From positions 1 through 18,434 of the forward strand of contig RCNN01000322.1 in assembly GCA_003667245.1 (NCBI GenBank): a stretch of DNA of 18,434 bases. Direction: 5' to 3'. Every line of letters starts with the position of its first letter. Within the stretch, counting starts at the first letter, position 1. The position numbers were made by a program, and so were the translations under genes. The DNA comes from Heterostelium multicystogenum (lineage: Eukaryota > Evosea > Eumycetozoa > Acytosteliales > Acytosteliaceae). The notes beneath the pieces were generated by a model, which ran no database searches, was not told the origin of the DNA, and saw only the letters and a list, made by a program, of their open reading frames with translations. Shown piece by piece: positions 18,283-18,434 of the stretch.

Positions 18283-18434
18283 TCTATCTTAAGAATAGTA
18301 ACTAACTTAATCTTTATTATCTATAATTATATTATCATAAATAATCATAGTAATTAATAATAGCCATTTAAATAAATAAAACAAATAATAATAAATATAA
18401 ACCAGTACTTGACTGAAAGAATAAAATTCAAAAA

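Larger units (their letters stand above)
16761..18434. other. long AT-rich intergenic region
   Basis: No gene or RNA that I can support in 1.67 kb. It holds the MIC60 5' flank and probably the promoter of a gene beyond the right edge. Visible structure: a GA repeat (17397–17411), CAT repeats (17728–17760), a TCTTCA-type tract (18058–18090), an inverted repeat of the TAGTTAGTTAG motif, and two long palindromes. CATCAAAGTGAGTAG at about 17999 could be a 5' UTR donor, but this is speculative. Confidence 0.5.

Overview
The window looks like a dictyostelid (social amoeba) nuclear genome. The evidence is short AT-rich GT–AG introns of about 55–95 nt, proteins rich in low-complexity T/S/Q/N/P/K/E tracts, long homopolymers, a tRNA-Tyr with a canonical 17-nt intron, and non-LTR retroelements lying a short distance downstream of that tRNA gene. 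The assignment is by inference; no species name can be read from the sequence.

Layout. (1) Positions 1–6010 hold three conserved genes on the + strand: a RhoGAP-domain protein (about 151–1928), an ecdysoneless (ECD/SGT1-family) protein (about 2210–4199) and TFIID/SAGA subunit TAF12 (4481–5954). (2) Positions 6010–12090 are an accessory island of duplicated and decayed sequence. It contains a small three-exon gene of no recognised family with a C-terminal membrane anchor (gene X, 10566–11295), a broken inverted paralogue of it (7005–7643, minus), possible matching flanking ORFs Y and Y', a transposed copy of the TAF12 3' end, two copies of another gene tail, and remnants of a membrane protein and of a glycoprotein-like protein. 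(3) Positions 12093–14414 are a tRNA-Tyr gene with two retroelement insertions just downstream: a 5'-truncated non-LTR element (reverse transcriptase plus zinc knuckle) and a younger ~400-bp SINE- or processed-transcript-like element flanked by a 15-bp target-site duplication. (4) Positions 14685–16760 are a minus-strand MIC60/mitofilin gene. Positions 16761–18434 are AT-rich with no gene I can support.

The conserved genes are housekeeping genes with no obvious joint pathway: Rho-family GTPase control, ECD-type splicing/transcription cofactor, TBP-associated factor, mitochondrial crista organisation. RhoGAP, ECD and MIC60 are broken by many single-base frameshifts, several at short homopolymers, while conserved residues survive on both sides. 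This looks more like uncorrected assembly indels than decay. The island genes also carry internal stops and deletions, which looks like real decay.

Most interesting are the X gene family, whose two copies are diverged over the N-terminal half of exon 1 but nearly identical over the rest of exon 1, intron 1 and exon 2; the nested tRNA-associated retroelements; a well-formed candidate H-type pseudoknot in the retroelement 3' UTR; and the in-frame capture of a TAF12 tail by an unrelated open frame.
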